Positions 8,676-18,075 are shown, counted from the stretch's first letter. The stretch is 64,000 nucleotides of DNA from CAVQRB01 sp963715055 (GCA_963715055.1 CAVQRB010000001.1:62001-126000), one strand, 5' to 3'. Program-made: numbers and translations. Notes: a model not told the origin generated them from the letters alone.

Positions 8676-10763
8676 ATGAACATGATCAACACCTCCGCGC
8701 GATCCGATTTCGCAAAGGCGGCGCGCGCGCAATTGCTCTATGCAGGCCTCGACGAATTGCGCGATTTCGCGGCAGCCTCCGACCGGCTGCGCCTCGCACT
8801 CAGCGATCTCGCAGGGCTCGGTGACGACAAGATCACCAAACGCGCCGAACGTCTCGCGCGGTCCCTCGATGCGTTCGAGCCCAGCGTCACGATGATCGGC
8901 CAAATCAAATCCGGCAAGACGTCGCTTGTGAATGCGCTGATCGGCTGTCCCGACCTGTTGCCCGCGGATGTGAACCCCTGGACGTCGGTGGTGACCTCCC
9001 TGCATCTGCACCCCGAAACCGAGGGCTTCCGGAACAGCGCCAGTTTCCAGTTTTTCGAGGAGGACGAATGGGACCGGCTGGTCTCCGGCGGCGGGCGCAT
9101 CGGGGAATTGGCCAGTCGGGCAGGCGCCGACGACGAACTGGAAAAGATCAAGCGCCAGGTCGCGCAGATGCGTGAGAAATCGCGCAACCGGCTGGGGCGC
9201 AAGTTCGAGGTTCTTCTGGGGCAGAGGCGCGACTACGGCTATTTCGACAAGGATCTGATCGAACGCTACGTCTGTCTCGGCGACGATCTCGACGCGCATG
9301 AGGAAGCCCTGAGCAAAGGGCAGGGCAGGTTTGCCGATATCACGAAATCGGCCGATCTGAACATGGAGCGCCTTGCGTTGCCGATCCGGCTTTGCCTGCG
9401 CGACACGCCGGGGGTCAACGATACCTTCATGATGCGCGAGCAGATCACCATCCGCTCGATCCGCGACAGCCGGATCTGTGTCGTCGTGCTCTCCGCCCAT
9501 CAGGCGCTGTCATCCACGGATCTCGCGCTGATCCGCCTGATTTCGCATGTAAAGACGCGCGACGTCGTGATCTTCGTGAACCGGATCGACGAGTTATCCG
9601 ACCCCGCCGCGCAAATTCCGCAGATTGCCGAAAGCATCCGCGCCACGCTGGAACGGCACAAGGGGCCGGTAGGGGCGCAGCTGGTTTTCGGCTCGGCGCT
9701 CTGGGCTTGCCGGGCCCTTGAGGGGGACATCTCAAAGCTGCCGAAATCGAGCCTCGCGGCCTTGCGCAACTGGGCGGAAGGCCCGCATGAGGCAGGACCG
9801 GACGGCGACCGGCCCGACCCTGTGGCGCAGGCCTGGGCTTTGTCCGGCCTGCCCGCACTGCAAGCGGCGCTGGCCGAGCGCATCACGCAAGGGGTGGGGG
9901 CCGCCACCCTGCAGCAGATTGCGGCGAGCGGGCTCAATCTCGCGGGCGCCGTCGCGGCGTCGGAACGGCTTGTCGCGGCCCCGGGAGCAGGGGCGAAGGC
10001 CAACCCCCTCGACGCGGCGGCGGCGCAGCGCAGGATGGCGGAAATTTCCAACAGCGAAGCCGCGTCCCTGCGGGCCGAGTTCGACACGATCCTCAACGGC
10101 TTTTCCGAACGGATCGACAGGGTCCAGACCAGCTTTGTCGAACGTGCAATCGCCTCGCTGGTCGTGCATCTCGAGCGCCACGGCGATTCAACGCCCTGGA
10201 CCTATGATCCCACCGGGCTGCGCGTGCTGCTCGCGTCGTCGCATCAGGTGTTGGCCCGCAAATGCCAGCAGACCTTCGAGACCGCCCTGCGCCGCGCCGC
10301 CGGGCGGGTTGTCGAGCTCTACTGCGCGGGCTTCGGTCTCGGCCCGGACCACATCCGCATCACGCTGCCGCCCGCGCCGCCGGTGCCCCCGCCGGTGACG
10401 CTGGCCCGCACCATCGCGCTCGATCTCAGCACTGCGTGGTGGAAAAGGTGGTGGTTCCAAAAGCGCGGACATGAGGCATATGCCGCACGGTTTCATGATT
10501 TGATCAAGACAGAGACCATCGCCATGACCGACGATCTGCGCCATGATCTGGCGCCGGCCGCGCGCGATGCGGCGGTTGCGGCATTCGACGCCTTCCTGAG
10601 CGAGCAGAACGCGGTTTTTGCGTCTTTGATGGCAAGGCAGCGCGATGGCGCGCGCTCCCCGGATGCCTATGGGATGCGCGTGGCGGGCCCCGGTCAGACA
10701 GCGCGCCTCAAGGCGGTCATCGCCGATCTGGAGATCTTTGCAGCGGAGGGGGCGTCGGAATGA
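8676..10763 (+). CDS. Large dynamin-like GTPase, module member 2
   Basis: A 695-residue GTPase of the dynamin superfamily type. It has a P-loop GQIKSGKTS (75-83), a G2 threonine in NPWTSVVT (100-107), G3 DTPG (243-246) and G4 NRID (302-305). A long insert lies between G2 and G3. The C-terminal half is probably mostly helical; a proline run near 571-582 is followed by the aromatic-basic patch AWWKRWWF (587-594), which could touch or enter a membrane. The ATG at 8676 has GGAGG at 8660-8664. A 173-base gap separates it from GTPase 1, so a second promoter is possible. The end overlaps GTPase 3 by four bases (ATGA). Bacterial dynamin-like proteins remodel or protect membranes; the task here is inferred only. 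Confidence 0.82.
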   Translation: MNMINTSARSDFAKAARAQLLYAGLDELRDFAAASDRLRLALSDLAGLGDDKITKRAERLARSLDAFEPSVTMIGQIKSGKTSLVNALIGCPDLLPADVNPWTSVVTSLHLHPETEGFRNSASFQFFEEDEWDRLVSGGGRIGELASRAGADDELEKIKRQVAQMREKSRNRLGRKFEVLLGQRRDYGYFDKDLIERYVCLGDDLDAHEEALSKGQGRFADITKSADLNMERLALPIRLCLRDTPGVNDTFMMREQITIRSIRDSRICVVVLSAHQALSSTDLALIRLISHVKTRDVVIFVNRIDELSDPAAQIPQIAESIRATLERHKGPVGAQLVFGSALWACRALEGDISKLPKSSLAALRNWAEGPHEAGPDGDRPDPVAQAWALSGLPALQAALAERITQGVGAATLQQIAASGLNLAGAVAASERLVAAPGAGAKANPLDAAAAQRRMAEISNSEAASLRAEFDTILNGFSERIDRVQTSFVERAIASLVVHLERHGDSTPWTYDPTGLRVLLASSHQVLARKCQQTFETALRRAAGRVVELYCAGFGLGPDHIRITLPPAPPVPPPVTLARTIALDLSTAWWKRWWFQKRGHEAYAARFHDLIKTETIAMTDDLRHDLAPAARDAAVAAFDAFLSEQNAVFASLMARQRDGARSPDAYGMRVAGPGQTARLKAVIADLEIFAAEGASE

Positions 10764-11674
10764 TCAATCTGGAGGCAGCTTACCTCACGGACGCCCACGG
10801 TCCGCGCCGCCCGCGCATCGCACTCATGGGGGAGTTCAGCGCCGGCAAGAGCACGCTCGCCAACCTCATGGTTGGATCTGATCCGGTGCCCATGCAAGTG
10901 GTTGCCACGCAATTGCCGCCGGTCTGGATCAGCTATGGCGCCTCCTCTCCGCAAGTGGTCGACCTGGAAGGCCTGAGCGCACCCTGCGACCTTGCACGGC
11001 TGAAGGATGTCGATCCCGCCGAGACCGCTTATATCCGGGTCTTTTGCGAGGAGGACCTGCTGCGCCATTGTGACATCATTGACATGCCGGGCATTTCCGA
11101 TCCGAACATGGACCCGGTCGTCTGGGAACGTATCCTGCCGCTCGCCGATGCCGTGATCTGGTGCAGCGCCGCGACCCAGGCCTGGCGCCAGAGCGAGGCC
11201 GCCGTCTGGGACAGCATCGATCCGGCGATCCGGGCGCATTCGCTGCTGTTGCTGACCCGTGCCGACATGCTGGTGAGCGAACGCGACCGGGCCAAGGTGA
11301 TCCGCCGGGTGGAAAACGAAACCCAAGGCCTTTTCGCCAAGGTCATCCCGATCTCGCTCCTGCAGGCGCGAGATGCCGGACAGGACGCCGACATCTGGGC
11401 GCAAAGCGGCGCAGAGCCCTTTGTCGAGGAGTTCCTGCATCTGATCGAGTGTCTGACCGAGCAGATCGGGCTCGATGCGACGGGTTTGCGCAAAAGCACT
11501 GCCGGAACCGAGGCCCGCGAGAATGCGTCGGTCTTGGCGGACCCGGACGTGCCACGCGACAGGGAGGAGGGTCATATCCTGCCGCGGCGTCCTGCGGCGA
11601 AACCTTCGCGTGTCCGACCTGCGCCGCCCGCCCATCCCGAAGACATGCAGTCCTACATGCCGAAGTTCTCCTGA
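10760..11674 (+). CDS. Small P-loop GTPase, module member 3
   Basis: A 304-residue protein with a complete Era/dynamin-type G domain: P-loop GEFSAGKST (24-32), a candidate G2 Thr50, G3 DMPG (108-111) and G4-like LTRAD (165-169). It shares the ADxVxWCS and LT(K/R)AD segments with GTPase 1, which points to duplication within the locus. Both carry T(K/R)AD in place of the common NKxD. The C-terminal tail (about 255-304) is basic and proline-rich. It overlaps the dynamin-like gene by four bases and is surely cotranslated with it. It could act as a partner or regulator of the large GTPase; this is inference. Confidence 0.8.
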   Translation: MINLEAAYLTDAHGPRRPRIALMGEFSAGKSTLANLMVGSDPVPMQVVATQLPPVWISYGASSPQVVDLEGLSAPCDLARLKDVDPAETAYIRVFCEEDLLRHCDIIDMPGISDPNMDPVVWERILPLADAVIWCSAATQAWRQSEAAVWDSIDPAIRAHSLLLLTRADMLVSERDRAKVIRRVENETQGLFAKVIPISLLQARDAGQDADIWAQSGAEPFVEEFLHLIECLTEQIGLDATGLRKSTAGTEARENASVLADPDVPRDREEGHILPRRPAAKPSRVRPAPPAHPEDMQSYMPKFS

Positions 11675-11735
11675 TCCCGTTAACCTGTCCCAAACCGTGT
11701 CGGCCTATGCTGCTGGCATCGCAACAGGACAAATC

Positions 11736-12158
11736 ATGCGCGTCTTCGCAGCAAGAAACAGCAAAGTCACGATCGGGGATCGGCTCGCCGCTTTGCGCGC
11801 GGAATTTCCCGCCTGCGAGCTTGCCGTTTTCGTGGATCTTGCGGCCTGCAATGTGCTCGCGGCGAGCGCGTCGCCATCTACGAGGCAGGAAACGCTGGAG
11901 GCCTTCTGCGACAGGGCGGTCGAGGCGTTGAACGGCGCGCAGGCACGCTCAATCCAGCACCGCATCGGGTACCAAGGCGCCGGTTTTCCCGATCGTGTTC
12001 TGGTCATGACGACCCCGGCGCAGTGGGTGTTCCTCCGCTCGCCCGTCGCGCGGGACGAAGCGCTCTGCCTTCAATATCTCCCGGACGGATCCGCGGAAGC
12101 GCTTCAAGATGCTGCTGAAAACCTGTTGCGGCTCATCGCAGAGGAGGTTGGACCGTGA
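11736..12158 (+). CDS. Small protein with Roadblock/LC7-like pattern
   Basis: A 140-residue protein with no signal peptide or membrane segment. The order of a buried strand (ELAVFVDL), a hydrophobic strand after a short turn (VLAASA), a long helix, a strand pair around RVLVMTT and QWVFLRS and a final helix resembles the Roadblock/LC7 fold. Proteins of that fold pair with small GTPases such as MglA. The similarity is by eye and weak. The ATG at 11736 follows ACAGGAC; the upstream frame overlaps GTPase 3 without support. It overlaps the next gene by four bases (GTGA). The setting beside three GTPases suits a GTPase regulator. Confidence 0.6.
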   Translation: MRVFAARNSKVTIGDRLAALRAEFPACELAVFVDLAACNVLAASASPSTRQETLEAFCDRAVEALNGAQARSIQHRIGYQGAGFPDRVLVMTTPAQWVFLRSPVARDEALCLQYLPDGSAEALQDAAENLLRLIAEEVGP

Positions 12159-12967
12159 GTGAGCCTCACGCAGCCGATCGCGTCCGTTTGATCCAGGTGA
12201 TCGCCGCCTTGCGCGCGCCACTCGATGCGACGTCACCCGGCGGCAGGGTGATCTGCGAAGGGTCGGAGACGGATGGGATGGCCGCAATCCTCGATGAGAT
12301 CGATTTGACCGTCTTGCCACGTCAACTTCGGTTTTTGACGCCGGACGGGGACTGCCTTGCCCTCTGGGTCGTTGAGCGCCGCGTGGTCGCCGCCATCTAT
12401 GGAGCAGGTGCAAAGATCCCGCGGTTGCCTTTTTCCGCGACACCGGAGGTCGCCACAGATGGCGCTTCTGTTCGCCGATTGATCGAAGCTTTTGCGCGAG
12501 ACGCGGACACGATCCGGGTCGTGCCGGCGGTAATTCCCGGAGGCTTCGGCGGATCGCTGTCCGGGTTTTCGACGGAAGACTTGCGCGCGGGGCTTCCATT
12601 CGGTTCCAACCCATCGATCTTCGACGCCGTGAGCGAGCGGATCGGCGCATTTTCCCTCGCCTTGTTTCAGTCTCTGGAGACGGGCGTTTCGCGGCATTCG
12701 GGAGATCTGCACTGGGTCGAAAAACTCGCTGCAATCGATCTGGAGGCCGTCGGTCCCGGGCCTGCGGAAGCCGATGATCCTTCCCAACCTCGGATTACTG
12801 TTTGGACGTACCGGGAAGCGGCATCGATATCCGTGGCATTGCTTGCGCATGGCAAGGATCGACTTTGGATCGCAGTGCAGGCGGACCAGGTGCACCCTTG
12901 CCTTGAGCGTCTCTCGACGATGCTCTCTGCCGGGGCGTCTGATTTCCCTGTCCATCGAGTTCGATGA
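12155..12967 (+). CDS. Unknown protein closing the kinase/GTPase module
   Basis: A 270-residue soluble protein with no motif I recognise. It has no signal peptide, membrane segment or P-loop. Both its start (GTG overlapping the previous stop, after GAGGAGG) and its strand place it in the module. Its C-terminal part (about 215-260) again shows alternating strand and helix text such as ISVALLAHG and LWIAVQAD, which could be a second domain related in fold to the small protein upstream, but this is only an impression. The 254 bases after it, up to glpR on the other strand, hold no gene I can support. Confidence 0.6.
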   Translation: MSEPHAADRVRLIQVIAALRAPLDATSPGGRVICEGSETDGMAAILDEIDLTVLPRQLRFLTPDGDCLALWVVERRVVAAIYGAGAKIPRLPFSATPEVATDGASVRRLIEAFARDADTIRVVPAVIPGGFGGSLSGFSTEDLRAGLPFGSNPSIFDAVSERIGAFSLALFQSLETGVSRHSGDLHWVEKLAAIDLEAVGPGPAEADDPSQPRITVWTYREAASISVALLAHGKDRLWIAVQADQVHPCLERLSTMLSAGASDFPVHRVR

Positions 12968-13221
12968 ATGTTCAGGAGAGGCACCGGGTTGTGATTGCTC
13001 GCCCCGGTCGACTGGTTGAGGGAGCCGGGAACAGTCGCTTCGCGGTGGTCCGATTTCCGGCGACTTGGCCCTTGGAGACTGCCGCGATGACTGCTTGAAC
13101 TGCTGCTGACGGAAATCTGTGCCGCTTGGAGCGAACCGCTCCAATGATATGTCCTTGCAAAAGCCGTTCGCGCTGGCCTTTAAACCAGGATCATCCGCGC
13201 GTTTGACCGGGCCATCCGCCT

Positions 13222-13983
13222 TCAGCCGCAAACCACGATCTGCGTACCCCAATTGGAACAGCTTTCCTTCAGGCGCGTTGGAACCGGTGCATCAGTGAAA
13301 ATCTTGCTCAGGGACTTCATCGAGGCGATGCGCACCGGTGCGCTGCGGCTGAATTTCGAGTGATCCGCGACCAGATAGGTCTTTCGGGCCTGCGTTATGA
13401 TGTTCTGGCTGACGCCGACCTCCTGCAGGTCGAAATCCAGAAGATCGCCGTCCGCATCCATCGCCGAGCATCCGATCACGGCGATGTCGAATTTGAACTG
13501 ACGGATGGTCTCGGTGGCGACGCTGCCCACAAGGCCCGCATCCGACCGCCGCAGAACGCCGCCCGTGACGATCACCTGGCACTCGCTGTTGTCGATCAGG
13601 ATGTTGGCCACGTTCATGTTGTTTGTCACCACCATCAGATCCCTGTGGCGCAGCAATTGACGTGCGACAGCCTCGGTGCTCGTCCCGATCGAAAGAAAGA
13701 TTGAGGAGCCGTCAGGGATCTGCGCCGCACAGGCCTGCGCTATGGCGAGTTTCGCGGCTTCATTGAGGTTGCGACGCTCCTCGTACTGGATGTTCGTGGT
13801 TCCCGACGGCAGGATCGCCCCGCCATGAACGCGTTCGAGTTTGTTCGCTTCTGCAAGCTCGGTTAGATCGCGGCGGATCGTCTGCAGCGTAACGCCGAAA
13901 TGCTCCGCGAGCCCTTCGACCGTGACCTTGCCCTCGCGACGGGCAATCTCGAGGATATCGGGATGGCGAAACGTCTGTGACAT
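13222..13983 (-). CDS. glpR: DeoR-family repressor of glycerol metabolism GlpR
   Basis: A 253-residue DeoR-family regulator. The N-terminal winged helix-turn-helix (about 17-55) carries the family text VTLQTIRRDL and is followed by a DeoR C-terminal sensor domain with the phosphosugar-site elements SIGTST and VTNN. It is divergent from glpD and the glycerol importer, so it is best read as GlpR, which releases DNA when glycerol 3-phosphate is present. The ATG at 13983 was preferred to the TTG one codon upstream. The 284 bases between the two genes contain a match to a GlpR half-operator. Another sugar-phosphate DeoR regulator is possible on sequence alone. Confidence 0.88.
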   Translation of the reverse strand: MSQTFRHPDILEIARREGKVTVEGLAEHFGVTLQTIRRDLTELAEANKLERVHGGAILPSGTTNIQYEERRNLNEAAKLAIAQACAAQIPDGSSIFLSIGTSTEAVARQLLRHRDLMVVTNNMNVANILIDNSECQVIVTGGVLRRSDAGLVGSVATETIRQFKFDIAVIGCSAMDADGDLLDFDLQEVGVSQNIITQARKTYLVADHSKFSRSAPVRIASMKSLSKIFTDAPVPTRLKESCSNWGTQIVVCG

Positions 13984-14192
13984 CAAGTGCGCTCCTGCGC
14001 GTGGATTTTCGCCTAATATGGTGCAAGAACTACGAGATTCCTACAAGAAATTGCTTTTTCTTGCAGTATACCCGGAAGGGCAGCGTCACTAGGCTCATCG
14101 GATAGTCAGAGGAACGCGTCCGGCGGTGCAATCCTTTTCCGACGGCTTGGACGGTACAGCACGCCAAGCCCTGAACGCGTTCGGTCCGGCAA

Positions 14193-14210
14193 ATAACGAA
14201 CATAAACGAA
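14193..14210 (+). promoter_or_regulatory. Candidate GlpR operator upstream of glpD
   Basis: Two direct AACGAA boxes start ten bases apart (14195 and 14205). The first lies in ATAACGAACAT (14193-14203), which equals the right half of the classical enterobacterial GlpR operator. The position, 58 bases before the glpD start and between the divergent glpR and glpD, suits repression of the glp operon. No binding evidence is available. Confidence 0.5.
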
Positions 14211-14267
14211 AAAATACGCTTGTAAGGGAAAAGCCATTACGTTACGACAAATGTAGGGGAGATGCAT

Positions 14268-15887
14268 ATGGCGAGGGGGGCTGTGTCGCAGATGCGCGTC
14301 GAAGACGATCCAGTTGATCTTTTCGTGATCGGCGGCGGCATCAATGGATGTGGCATTGCCCGGGATGCAGCCGGTCGCGGGCTCAAGGTGGCGCTCGCCG
14401 AGATGAGCGACCTCGCCTCAGCCACCTCATCAGCCTCGACCAAGCTGTTCCACGGTGGATTGCGCTATCTGGAGTACTTCGAGATCAACCTCGTGCGCCA
14501 CGCACTGGCGGAACGCGAAATCCTTCTCAGGGCGATGCCGCACATCAGTTGGCCGATGCGCTTCGTGCTGCCCTATCACGCCGACATGCGATTCGAGGGC
14601 GACACACCCACCTCGCGCATCCTCAACACGCTGATGCCCTGGATGAAGGGGCGCAGGCCCGCCTGGCTGATCCGTCTCGGGCTTGCGCTTTATGACAATC
14701 TCGGCGGGCGCAAGATTTTGCCGCCAACCCGCACGCTTGATCTGCGGTCAGCGCCTGAAGGGGCACCGCTCGATCCGAAATTCGAAAAAGCCTATGAATA
14801 TTCCGATTGTTGGGTCGAGGACTCTCGTCTTGTCGTCCTGAATGCCCGCGATGCGGCGGCACGTGGGGCGGAGATCATGGTGCGCACCAAACTGGTGTCT
14901 GCATCGAGCGTCGATGACCTGTGGGAAGTGGTTCTGGAAGATGCCGAGACGGGCGATCGGGTGACACGCCGCGCGCGCATGCTGGTCAACGCCGGCGGGC
15001 CTTGGGTCGGGGACATCATCCATGGCAAGGTCCGCATCAATTCCAGCGAAGGCGTTCGGTTGGTACGCGGCAGCCATATCGTCACGCGCAGGCTTTACGA
15101 GCACGACAAATGCTATTTCTTTCAGGGTACGGACGGGCGGATCATCTTCGCCATTCCCTATGAGACCGATTTCACCCTGATCGGCACCACCGATGCCGAA
15201 CACGACAAGCCCGACGAGAAGCCCGTCTGCACGCCTGAAGAGCAGGCCTATCTGATCCGCTTCATCAACCAGTATCTGAAACAGGATATCGGGCCTCAGG
15301 ATGTGGTCTGGACCTATTCCGGCGTGCGCCCGCTTTATGACGACGGGGCGAGCAGTGCCACGGCCGCCACGCGGGATTACACGCTGAAAGTGGACAGCAC
15401 CGGCGGCGCGCCGATCCTGAACATCTTTGGCGGCAAGATCACGACCTATCGAAAGCTCGCGGAAGATGCGATGGAGAAGATCGTGCCGTATTTCCCGGGC
15501 ACTTCGGGTCATTGGACGGCGGAGGTGCCGCTTCCTGGCGGTGATTTCCCGGTGGATGGATTCGAGGCTCTGGTGTCGGAGGTGCAGTCGGAGCATGGGT
15601 TTCTGACACCCTTCTGGGCGCGGCGACTGGTGCGCGCCTATGGCACCGAAGCCCGCGACGTGCTGGGGGATGCGAAAGACAAAAGCGACATGGGCGAGGA
15701 TTTCGGCGCGAGCTTGCATGCGCGCGAGGTTTTGTGGCTCATTGAAAACGAATACGCGCGCTGCGCAGAGGACATCGTCTGGCGCCGGAACAAGCTGGGG
15801 CTGCGCATGAGCGCGGAGCAGATCGCGCGTCTTGATGACTACGTCCGGAAGCAGGTTGCGCCCAATGGCGCGAGGGCGGCGGAATGA
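14268..15887 (+). CDS. glpD: Glycerol-3-phosphate dehydrogenase, FAD-dependent
   Basis: A 539-residue aerobic glycerol-3-phosphate dehydrogenase that oxidises G3P to dihydroxyacetone phosphate and passes electrons to quinone at the inner membrane. The FAD loop GGGINGCGIARDAAGRG lies close to the N terminus, followed by the family segment TSSASTKLFHGGLRYLE. The C-terminal GlpD cap domain is present. The ATG at 14268 leaves nine bases from the AGGGG ribosome site; an in-frame ATG at 14262 is too close to it. It leads the glp operon, 15 bases before glpS, and is probably repressed by GlpR. Confidence 0.95.
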   Translation: MARGAVSQMRVEDDPVDLFVIGGGINGCGIARDAAGRGLKVALAEMSDLASATSSASTKLFHGGLRYLEYFEINLVRHALAEREILLRAMPHISWPMRFVLPYHADMRFEGDTPTSRILNTLMPWMKGRRPAWLIRLGLALYDNLGGRKILPPTRTLDLRSAPEGAPLDPKFEKAYEYSDCWVEDSRLVVLNARDAAARGAEIMVRTKLVSASSVDDLWEVVLEDAETGDRVTRRARMLVNAGGPWVGDIIHGKVRINSSEGVRLVRGSHIVTRRLYEHDKCYFFQGTDGRIIFAIPYETDFTLIGTTDAEHDKPDEKPVCTPEEQAYLIRFINQYLKQDIGPQDVVWTYSGVRPLYDDGASSATAATRDYTLKVDSTGGAPILNIFGGKITTYRKLAEDAMEKIVPYFPGTSGHWTAEVPLPGGDFPVDGFEALVSEVQSEHGFLTPFWARRLVRAYGTEARDVLGDAKDKSDMGEDFGASLHAREVLWLIENEYARCAEDIVWRRNKLGLRMSAEQIARLDDYVRKQVAPNGARAAE

Positions 15888-15902
15888 ACGGGGGAGAGAG
15901 CC

Positions 15903-16991
15903 ATGTCCTTGAAGCTTGAGGGGGTGTCCAAGACAGTGGGCGGCGCGACCCATATCCATCGGACCAATCTGGAGTTGCAGAAAGGTACGATGAACGTGCT
16001 TCTTGGGCCGACGCTCTCGGGCAAGACCTCGCTGATGCGTCTCATGGCAGGGCTCGACGTGCCGGCCACCGGCAAGGTGATCTGGAACGGCGAGGACGTC
16101 ACCGGCATGCGCGTGCAGGACCGCAAGGTGGCGATGGTCTATCAGCAGTTCATCAACTATCCCTCGATGACCGTCTATGAGAACATCGCCTCGCCGATGA
16201 AACTCATGGGGCAGTCGCGCGATGAGATCGACGCGCGGGTGCGCGAGACGGCAGAATTGATGAAGCTCACCCCGTTGCTCGATCGCAAGCCCCTGGAGCT
16301 GTCGGGCGGCCAACAGCAGCGCTGCGCTCTGGCGCGGTCGCTGGTCAAGAACGCAGGACTGGTGCTGCTCGACGAGCCGCTGGCGAACCTCGATTACAAG
16401 CTGCGCGAGGAGCTACGGGCGGAAATCCCCAAGATCTTCGAAAAATCCGGGTCGATCTTCGTCTATGCGACTACAGAGCCGGAAGAGGCACTGCTGCTGG
16501 GCGGCAATACCGCGACGCTTTGGGAAGGCCGCGTGACCCAGTTCGGCCCGACCCCGTCGGTCTATCGCAAGCCGGTCAACGCGACCACGGCGCGGGTGTT
16601 TTCCGACCCGCCGATGAATTTCCTGAAAGTGACCAAGAAAGGCGGGCAGCTGCTTTTTGGTGACGGGCAGGCGCAACCGCTTCCGGCTTCGGCAGCAGGT
16701 CTCTCCGACGGGGAATACACCGCAGGCTTCCGCCCCAACCATCTGGAACTCAACCGGCATGTGCCGCATGCGATGCAGTTCGACACGAAACTGACCGTGA
16801 CCGAGATCACCGGTTCGGAAACCTTCGTCCACCTCGATCATCTGGGTGCGCGCTGGGTCGGGTTGGTGCATGGGGTGCAGAGCCTTGAGCCCGGGCAGTC
16901 GCTGAAGGTCTATCTTGACCCGGCGCATGTCTATCTTTTCGCCAAGGACGGCCAATTGGTCGCTGCGGCCCCCTATGCGGAGGCGGCGTGA
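15903..16991 (+). CDS. glpS: Glycerol ABC importer ATPase GlpS
   Basis: A 362-residue sugar-type ABC ATPase with a C-terminal TOBE-like region. The P-loop GPTLSGKT, signature LSGGQQQR and Walker B VLLDEP are intact. The switch histidine is missing: the usual YVTHDQ block reads YATTEPEEA. Its partner GlpT has the reverse defect, so the pair should form one working and one degenerate ATP site. Overlap with glpT is one base (TGATG). It belongs to the glpSTPQV glycerol importer known from rhizobia. Confidence 0.93.
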   Translation: MSLKLEGVSKTVGGATHIHRTNLELQKGTMNVLLGPTLSGKTSLMRLMAGLDVPATGKVIWNGEDVTGMRVQDRKVAMVYQQFINYPSMTVYENIASPMKLMGQSRDEIDARVRETAELMKLTPLLDRKPLELSGGQQQRCALARSLVKNAGLVLLDEPLANLDYKLREELRAEIPKIFEKSGSIFVYATTEPEEALLLGGNTATLWEGRVTQFGPTPSVYRKPVNATTARVFSDPPMNFLKVTKKGGQLLFGDGQAQPLPASAAGLSDGEYTAGFRPNHLELNRHVPHAMQFDTKLTVTEITGSETFVHLDHLGARWVGLVHGVQSLEPGQSLKVYLDPAHVYLFAKDGQLVAAAPYAEAA

Positions 16992-18075
16992 TGGCCAAGA
17001 TAACGCTGGATAATCTGGCCCATTCCTATCTTGCCAACCCGGCATCGGACGATGATTTTGCGCTCAAGGAACTCAACCACGACTGGGTGGACGGCGAAGC
17101 CTATGCGCTGCTGGGCTCGTCGGGATGTGGCAAATCCACCTTGCTCAATATCATTTCCGGCCTGCTGCACCCGAGCCAGGGCCGCATTCTCTTTAACGAC
17201 CGCGATGTCACGGAGGCGCCCACAGCGGAACGTAACATCGCGCAAGTGTTCCAGTTCCCGGTGGTCTATGACACGATGACCGTGCGCGACAATCTGGCGT
17301 TTCCGCTGCGCAATCGCGGGGCCGATGCCGCCTATGTCGCCCAGCGGGTGAACCAGATCGCGAAGATGATCGGCATGGAGACCGAGCTTGACCGCAAGGC
17401 GCGCGGGCTCACGGCGGACGCCAAACAGAAAATTTCCCTCGGGCGCGGCATGGTACGTGAAGACGTCAACGCGCTCCTCTTCGACGAGCCTCTGACGGTG
17501 ATCGACCCGCATATGAAATGGGAATTGAGGACGCAGCTCAAATCCCTGCACCATGAATTCGGTCATACGATGATCTACGTCACCCATGACCAGACCGAGG
17601 CGCTGACCTTCGCCGACAAGGTGGTGGTGATGTATGACGGGCGCGTGGTGCAGATCGGCACGCCGCAGGAGCTCTTCGAGCGGCCCGCGCATACTTTCGT
17701 GGGCTATTTCATCGGCTCGCCGGGCATGAATGTGTTCGACGCCGAGATCGACGGTACCACGGCGCGGATCGCCGGGGTCGAAGTGCCGCTGGGAGCAGGC
17801 TACAGGCCCAAGGGTGGCAAGCTTCAGGTGGGCATCCGACCGGAGTTCATCCGACTGTCGGAGGGCGATACGGGCGTGCCTGCGCGGGTGCTGCGGGTCG
17901 AGGACGTGGGGCGTCACAAGATCGTGCGCTTTGACGTGGGCGGCAGTGAATACAGCGCCATCGCGGGCGAGGGCGACCGCATCCCCGAAGGCGCGCAGCG
18001 GATCACTTTCGATACCGCAGGGATAAACGTTTATGCGGATGACTGGCGCGTGGCGTCCGAAGGGGAGGCCGCCTG

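Noticed and set aside
3758..12967. Reading the kinase/FHA/PP2C genes as part of a type VI secretion locus
   Set aside because: No Tss, Hcp, VgrG, ClpV or other structural gene is found around them; the neighbours are GTPases.
12968..13221. A possible extra gene or terminator between the module and glpR
   Set aside because: No frame with a ribosome site and no clear hairpin with a T run was found in these 254 bases.
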